From contig JAGVRJ010000014.1 of the NCBI GenBank assembly GCA_019059635.1, positions 620,001 through 684,000 on the forward strand: a stretch of 64,000 bases of DNA. Direction: 5' to 3'. Origin of the DNA: Proales similis. Its lineage: Eukaryota; Rotifera; Eurotatoria; Ploima; Proalidae. Positions 58,681-64,000 of this stretch are shown here, in pieces (position 1 is the stretch's first letter; every line of letters begins with the position of its first letter). The notes beneath the pieces are model-generated. The model was not told the DNA's origin. It saw only the letters and a program-made list of their open reading frames with translations, and did no database searches. Made by a program: the position numbers and the translations under genes.

Positions 58681-59523
58681 ATGAATAAGATGACTGAACC
58701 GGGATGTGGATGGTTGGCTCAATTGCGGAAGGCTGAAAAGACTTGCCTCATTCAAGATGGTAATTAAAGCAACATCTTCTGCTGAATAATACTTAATCAT
58801 GGTCAAAGGACGAAGGAAAGTCCATTACACTTTCTTAGATAACGCTGAAATGGCTGAAGAATACAATATTCAAACAGGAGAGCTAATTTTAAGAAAATGG
58901 CGTCGAAAGAATGCATTGGGTGCAGTTCAGCCATGGACGGTTGAAGTTGGGCAGATACAAGCTGCTAATGACTCTTCAAAAGATCTTCTAATTGAATCAA
59001 GCAGCAATGTGAGCTTATCAATACTAATCGTTATAAATACCGAAAACGTTAAAGAATGTTTCATAAAGCCGATATTTACTAGGATTGATAAATTAGATTC
59101 ATTTCAGTGGCGAATAAGAAATCTTCCGTACCCTTCCGAAAACTATATTTTAGAAACTGATGCTAATTTCATCCTAATTAAAACCAAAAATAAGAAGTTG
59201 GTGAACTTTTAAGCTTTCTGATAAATCTCTCGCTCTTAATTGGACCCAATAATTTCAAAAAGATACTATAAACGATTCTGCATCCCAGACTTGGAAAGAA
59301 TTGGACTGAACCTTGATAAAAGCAACCTTAAATTTTGGCATTCTAATAATACGCTGGTTGTTGAGGTAAGTTTTTCAATTTTTTTATCCAACTAAACAAT
59401 TAACCAAATTATTAAAAGTATAAGAAACCAAACCAGGTGCTGGAGATGGAGCGGGAGATTGCTTTAGAGCTGCAAAATAGCCGGACAAACAAGGATGGCG
59501 AAGTGGAATGCAAACCTAGCTGA
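58681..59523 (+). CDS. DPCD: DPCD, ciliogenesis-associated protein
   Basis: Five exons, 58681-58759, 58809-59008, 59069-59196, 59263-59365 and 59419-59523, give 204 aa (human 203). GWLAQLRKAEKTCLIQDGRR, KVHYTFLDNAEMAEEY, LILRKWRRKNALGA, PIFTRIDKLDSFQWRIRNLP and FCIPDLER match DPCD along its length. The second intron (59009-59068) is 60 bp, a multiple of three and stop-free, so unspliced reading adds about 20 false residues; homologues place PIFTR directly after the SSSN block. DPCD is linked to primary ciliary dyskinesia and associates with the R2TP/RUVBL chaperone machinery that assembles dynein arms. A second in-frame ATG lies three codons in. Confidence 0.96.
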
Positions 59524-59656
59524 AAATTAAAAACCACTCTCTTTTATCTTTAAGCTCAACAAATATAAATAACACAACAGATTTTAATTACATAATTTTA
59601 TTGGATTTTATTTTTAAAAGAAAATGTTGAGGTTTAAGTCTGATTTACAAGCATCT

Positions 59657-60074
59657 CTATATGTCGGACTGCTGAGCCAAAAACTGACGGATTCGTTGTA
59701 GAAGATCTTTTTTTACTGAATCGGGTACAAGTGCCCTTCCCTTGGGCACCATTTCCGACACTAGCTCTTCAACTGTAACGTTGTCAAGGCCCTTAAGTCT
59801 AACCACATCTTCTAAAGGTTACAATTTAATTCACTTCTATAGGGCATATCATTAGTTACCTTTACAGTAAGCTTTTACTTGATCACGCCACCCGCACTCA
59901 ATAAGGCGTTGCTGCAGGAGTTCTTTCAAACTATAAACCGAGGTACTTTACATTCCTTAGAAACATCATATAAATGAAGAGTTTTTACCGTTCTCGCTCT
60001 CCCGTTTCAATCAGTTTGGCGTTTATTGAGGCTCTTATTTGCTGCTCCTTTTGCTGGCGAGTCTTTTCGTCCAT
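59657..60074 (-). CDS. ENY2: ENY2 / e(y)2, SAGA and TREX-2 subunit
   Basis: Three exons, 60074-59989, 59930-59860 and 59811-59657, with 48- and 58-bp introns give 103 aa (human 101). [56 protein letters not shown] and [20 protein letters not shown] follow ENY2 from end to end. ENY2 is a small helical subunit shared by the SAGA deubiquitinase module and the TREX-2 mRNA export complex at nuclear pores. No single exon exceeds about 50 codons, so plain ORF scanning misses it. It converges with DPCD (133 bp between stops) and is head-to-head with DHX38 (about 150 bp). Confidence 0.97.
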
Positions 60075-60222
60075 CGTAAATATATGATGGAATAAGTTTG
60101 TTGCTTTGTTATTTTCCACTGCTTAGTAGTACTTGCACACACACAAGCCAATGAGTTGCATTAATAACTTTAAATTTCGATAATAATTGTTAAAAGTCGA
60201 GCATCTGATAAAATAGCTAAAG

Positions 60223-63200
60223 ATGGAGGAAAAAGCAAGATCGGTTCTTCTTCCAAATGAAGAACGAAAGGGAGGCCTGTTTAAGAGAGAAACTGAGTTC
60301 AAAATTCCTCAAGGAGTACCGGCGCAGAGTGGCTCATTATTAGGGCTAGATCGTTTGGCCGAAGAAAAACGTAAACAACGAGAGAAAGCTTCAGCCAACT
60401 CTGGAGACCATTTTGAAGAGCGAAGACACTATCGAACAAGAGAGATTGATAATAAAACGCCAACTCCGCATCGCTCGTACGCCGACCAACTTCGCGTGGC
60501 TGGAAAAAAAGAAAGCCACTCTCGCCAAGGACTTTATTATGAAAATGGAGCCAAAGATCGCAAAAAGCGCAATTTGTATGATAATGGACGAACGCCCGGT
60601 CGAGCAGATACACGAAATACTCCATCCCATTCCGGTTGGGATGTTGAAGAAGACGCAAGAGGAAAGCGTAAAAATGAATGGGATACTCCAATTGGCACAC
60701 CAAGTTTCAAATATAACAGATGGGCAAGGGAGTCTGGACGCAAAGAAACCCCTAAACCAAATAGAACCGGAAGTGACGATGATGACGATTATGAAGAAAA
60801 TGTAAAACAGCTAGATCGAGAATGGTACGGTATGGACGAAAATGAAGGATTCGATAGAGAAAACAACTCGTACGCAAACATCAGCGATTATCTGCATACT
60901 CGGGTCGAGAATTTTGAGAAAAAATGGAAACGAAAGGTCTCTTTTCATCAGCAGCAACGTAATCGTGACTTGGAAAAATGGGAAGCCAATAGAATGGTCC
61001 AGAGTGGAGTTGCTATGCGAACTGGAGCAGATATAGATGAAAGTGAGGAGAACGAAGCTCGAGTGCATATTATTGTTCGCCACTTGATTCCACCTTTTTT
61101 GGATGGGCGTATTACATTTACCAAACAATTTGAGCCAGTAGTGCCAATTAAAGATCCTACAAGCGACATGGCGATAATCTGCCGCAAAGGATGCCAGTCT
61201 GTGAAGAAATTTCGAGAAATGCGGGAAAAAATGCAAGCAGCTGACAAGATGAAACGATTGGCAGGTACAAATATCGGCAAAATAATGGGTATTGAGGAAA
61301 AGAGCGATCGAGAAGAAGAGTGTGATGTCGACTACAAAAAAAATCAGCAGTTTGCTGAGCATTTAAAGCAAGAAGATAGTGCCGTGTCGGATTTTGCGAC
61401 AAATAAAACAATAAAGCAGCAGCGCGAGTTCTTGCCTGTGTTTGCATGCAAGGAAGAACTTTTGAAAATCATCAGGGAGAACAGTGTTATTATCGTTGTA
61501 GGCGAAACTGGATCTGGCAAAACAACTCAACTAACCCAATATCTGCACGAAGATGGATTCACCAAGCGCGGAACCGTTTGCTGTACCCAACCACGTCGTG
61601 TAGCAGCAATGTCTGTTGCAAAGCGTGTATCAGACGAAACGGGAACGCCCCTAGGAGATCTTGTCGGCTATGCAATTCGCTTTGAAGATTGCACAAGTGA
61701 CAAGACCCTTATCAAATACATGACAGATGGAATATTGTTAAGAGAGAGTCTAACAGAGCCGGACTTGGATCGTTATTCTGCTATAATCATGGATGAAGCT
61801 CATGAACGTTCCCTCAATACAGACGTGTTATTTGGTTTATTAAGGGAAGTAATTGCTCGTCGCAACGATCTAAAGCTGATCGTCACATCGGCAACAATGG
61901 ATTCAGATAAATTTTCTGCATTTTTTGGCAACGTACCAGTATTTACCATCCCTGGTCGAACCTTTCCAGTTGAAGTTTTCTATGCAAAAAGCTCTGTGGA
62001 AGACTACGTTGATGCAGCTGTTAAGCAAACTATACAGATTCATTTGGGCGCTCCTCAAGGAGATATTCTAGTATTTATGCCAGGTCAGGAAGATATTGAC
62101 GCAACTTGCGAATTAATTAAAGAAAAACTGAGCGCCTTGGAATCTGAAGGGGCCAAGCCCTTGGCTGTCTTGCCTATATATTCACAACTACCAACTGATC
62201 TGCAGGCAAAAATTTTTCAAAAGACTGAAAATGGAATCAGAAAGGTTGTCGTTGCCACTAATATCGCCGAAACATCCCTTACTGTTGATGGAATTATTTA
62301 TGTAGTCGATTCGGGATACTGTAAGCTAAAAGTGTTCAATCCTAGGATTGGTATGGATGCTCTTCAAGTTTTTCCAATTAGTCAGGCAAATGCATGGCAG
62401 CGTTCGGGTCGAGCCGGTCGCACCGGTCCGGGTCAATGCTTTAGGCTTTATTCAGAAAAGAACTTTCGAGATGAAATGCTTAAAACCAATGTGCCTGAAA
62501 TTCAGCGAACAAATTTGGCTAATGTGGTACTTCTTCTCAAATCACTTGGAGTGCAAGATTTGCTACAATTTCACTTTATGGATCCCCCTCCTAGTGAAAA
62601 TCTCATGAATTCCATGTACCAATTATGGATTCTTGGAGCGCTTGACAATACGGGCCAACTTACCGATCTAGGTCGTCAGATGGTAGAATTCCCACTTGAT
62701 CCTGCTTTGTCGAAGATGGTGATAGTTGCCAGTGAAATGGGGTGTAGCGCCGAAATGATCATTATCGTCTCCATGTTGTCCATTCCAAGTATATTCTACC
62801 GTCCCAAAGGTCGCGAAGAAGAGGCTATCGCTAAGCAAGAAAAGTTTCAGGTACCTGAGTCAGATCACTTGACTTTGTTGCATGTATATCAGCAGTGGAA
62901 AATGAACGGTTATTCAGCAAATTGGTGTACGGATCACTATATTCACTTCAAGGCATTGAAAAAGGTCCGTGAAATTAGGCAACAGTTAAAAGACATTTTA
63001 ACTTCATTAGATCTTCCACTCTATTCTTGTGGGACAGACTGGGATATTGTTCGCAAGTGCATATGCTCGGCATATTTTCACCATGCTGCTCGTCTAAAAG
63101 GAATTGGCGAATATGTTAATCTTCGAACTGGAATGCCATGCCATCTACATCCAACAAGCGCCTTGTACGGAATGGGAATGACCCCAGACTATATCGTCTA

Positions 63201-63525
63201 TCATGAACTTATAATGACGGTCAAAGAATATATGCAGTGTGTAACAGCTGTTGAAGGCCAATGGTTAGCAGAGCTCGGTCCGATGTTTTTTAGTATTAAA
63301 GACTCAACCCAATCTAAGATTGAAAGCCGAAAAAAATACGCAAACGAAATGATTGCCATGGAAAATGAAATGAAAGAAGCTCAAGAAAAGTTTGACCAGC
63401 TTCAACGAGAGCGAGAAACAAGCAACTTTATAAGCAGCTCAAGGCGTCAGAAAAAAATTGTAACTCCGGGAAGACAAAACCCATCTTCTACCACAAGTAC
63501 ACCTCGCCATCGATTTGGTTTGTAA
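60223..63525 (+). CDS. DHX38: DEAH-box splicing helicase PRP16 / DHX38
   Basis: A single uninterrupted exon of 1100 codons (human 1227 aa). The N-terminus is Arg/Ser/Lys-rich with [17 protein letters not shown] and [16 protein letters not shown] as in DHX38. The helicase core has motif [15 protein letters not shown] (about residue 427), [19 protein letters not shown] (about 524), [28 protein letters not shown]-like [13 protein letters not shown], and motif [16 protein letters not shown]. The HA2 and OB regions ([42 protein letters not shown]) and the end TPRHRFGL also match. PRP16 remodels the spliceosome after the first catalytic step. Like PRPF6 it is intronless here, despite intron-rich neighbours. 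Confidence 0.98.
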   Translation: MEEKARSVLLPNEERKGGLFKRETEFKIPQGVPAQSGSLLGLDRLAEEKRKQREKASANSGDHFEERRHYRTREIDNKTPTPHRSYADQLRVAGKKESHSRQGLYYENGAKDRKKRNLYDNGRTPGRADTRNTPSHSGWDVEEDARGKRKNEWDTPIGTPSFKYNRWARESGRKETPKPNRTGSDDDDDYEENVKQLDREWYGMDENEGFDRENNSYANISDYLHTRVENFEKKWKRKVSFHQQQRNRDLEKWEANRMVQSGVAMRTGADIDESEENEARVHIIVRHLIPPFLDGRITFTKQFEPVVPIKDPTSDMAIICRKGCQSVKKFREMREKMQAADKMKRLAGTNIGKIMGIEEKSDREEECDVDYKKNQQFAEHLKQEDSAVSDFATNKTIKQQREFLPVFACKEELLKIIRENSVIIVVGETGSGKTTQLTQYLHEDGFTKRGTVCCTQPRRVAAMSVAKRVSDETGTPLGDLVGYAIRFEDCTSDKTLIKYMTDGILLRESLTEPDLDRYSAIIMDEAHERSLNTDVLFGLLREVIARRNDLKLIVTSATMDSDKFSAFFGNVPVFTIPGRTFPVEVFYAKSSVEDYVDAAVKQTIQIHLGAPQGDILVFMPGQEDIDATCELIKEKLSALESEGAKPLAVLPIYSQLPTDLQAKIFQKTENGIRKVVVATNIAETSLTVDGIIYVVDSGYCKLKVFNPRIGMDALQVFPISQANAWQRSGRAGRTGPGQCFRLYSEKNFRDEMLKTNVPEIQRTNLANVVLLLKSLGVQDLLQFHFMDPPPSENLMNSMYQLWILGALDNTGQLTDLGRQMVEFPLDPALSKMVIVASEMGCSAEMIIIVSMLSIPSIFYRPKGREEEAIAKQEKFQVPESDHLTLLHVYQQWKMNGYSANWCTDHYIHFKALKKVREIRQQLKDILTSLDLPLYSCGTDWDIVRKCICSAYFHHAARLKGIGEYVNLRTGMPCHLHPTSALYGMGMTPDYIVYHELIMTVKEYMQCVTAVEGQWLAELGPMFFSIKDSTQSKIESRKKYANEMIAMENEMKEAQEKFDQLQRERETSNFISSSRRQKKIVTPGRQNPSSTTSTPRHRFGL

Positions 63526-64000
63526 TTAAATATAAAAGATAATGAATAAACGCGTGTATTAATGTTTCTATTATCTAAAAATTTAAAAATCTTTGAAGAT
63601 TATCTATAATCTAAAAAAGAAAAATAAAAATATCTTAGAAATCTCAGAAAAGGTTCTCAGAAAATGATTGGAATTTCCTTTCGAACTCAAATAACTAGAG
63701 AAATTAAAAAAAAAGAAAAATAATCTACGAACTTTAAGCATGATCACATCAAAGGTCAGAGTTAAACGATGCCGCGAAATTTGAGAACCAACACTAACCA
63801 AAGTTTCAGTCAGTTTTTGATCTAAGCATGTTTTCTTAATCAACTAACATTCTAGACTGTTTTTCTGGCTCTAGAATTATCTCATAAAATGAAAATATGA
63901 TTTATTTAAGAATAACCCAAAAACCATTTAACTTGATGAGGAAGTTTGAAATTGAATTTTATGAACCTCAGTATAAAATATACATTGTTTGCTTTTGTTT
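63526..64000. other. 3' flank of DHX38, nothing recognised
   Basis: AT-rich tail with an AATAAA about 15 bp after the DHX38 stop, likely its polyadenylation signal. A 79-codon minus-strand open frame lacks any recognisable domain and is probably chance. Confidence 0.5.

Noticed and set aside
60299-61447. Minus-strand ORFs of 80-183 codons across DHX38
   Set aside because: They overlap the strongly conserved helicase frame on the opposite strand and have no independent support.

Overview
This is a 64 kb window of a compact, AT-rich animal nuclear genome. The sequence shows spliceosomal GT-AG introns that are mostly 45-75 bp, tightly packed genes, and one long satellite array. The gene content is animal: an innexin (a protostome-type gap-junction protein), a CARD caspase, an RGK GTPase, a boule-like germline RNA-binding protein and an NPDC1/CAB-1 homologue. 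DPCD and MORN5 homologues point to an animal with motile cilia or flagella. I infer a small-genome, probably lophotrochozoan, protostome; the species cannot be named from this window.

Left arm (1-10,135): the 3' end of an unidentified Lys-rich gene, a secreted N-formylglutamate amidohydrolase-fold protein, MORN5 (minus), an innexin, and a PTP1B/TC-PTP-like tail-anchored phosphatase (minus), followed by about 2.3 kb without a recognisable gene.

Centre (about 10,136-24,640): some 80 head-to-tail copies of a roughly 177-bp satellite monomer, each with a telomere-like TTAGGG core. The array has two sequence families, recently duplicated multi-monomer blocks and decayed edges. Just right of it lie two tandem paralogues of an unrecognised 109-residue basic coiled-coil protein with N-myristoylation-like starts; one needs a 46-bp intron to be read correctly.

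Right arm (26,700-64,000): a dense housekeeping and signalling block. In order: PRPF6 (intronless), TIMM10 head-to-head with ATAD3, a CARD caspase, two ZIP13-type zinc transporters tail-to-tail, an SRSF10-like RRM protein, NPDC1/CAB-1, an unrecognised 319-aa protein, a decayed transposon-like zinc-finger region, a boule-like gene, an RGK GTPase, RPS10, a GAREM-like CABIT protein with a C-terminal extension, an unrecognised 216-aa gene, PSMD7/RPN8, DPCD, ENY2 and DHX38/PRP16 (intronless). A PRPF6-derived pseudogene fragment and a MITE-like inverted repeat sit between the caspase and the zinc transporters.

The genes are not one pathway. Recurring themes are RNA processing (PRPF6, DHX38, SRSF10-like, boule-like), mitochondria (TIMM10, ATAD3), proteostasis (PSMD7, RPS10), cilia (MORN5, DPCD) and signalling (PTP, RGK, CABIT, caspase, innexin). 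Exon coordinates were assigned by hand from GT-AG sites, reading-frame continuity and recalled family sequences; no database search was run.
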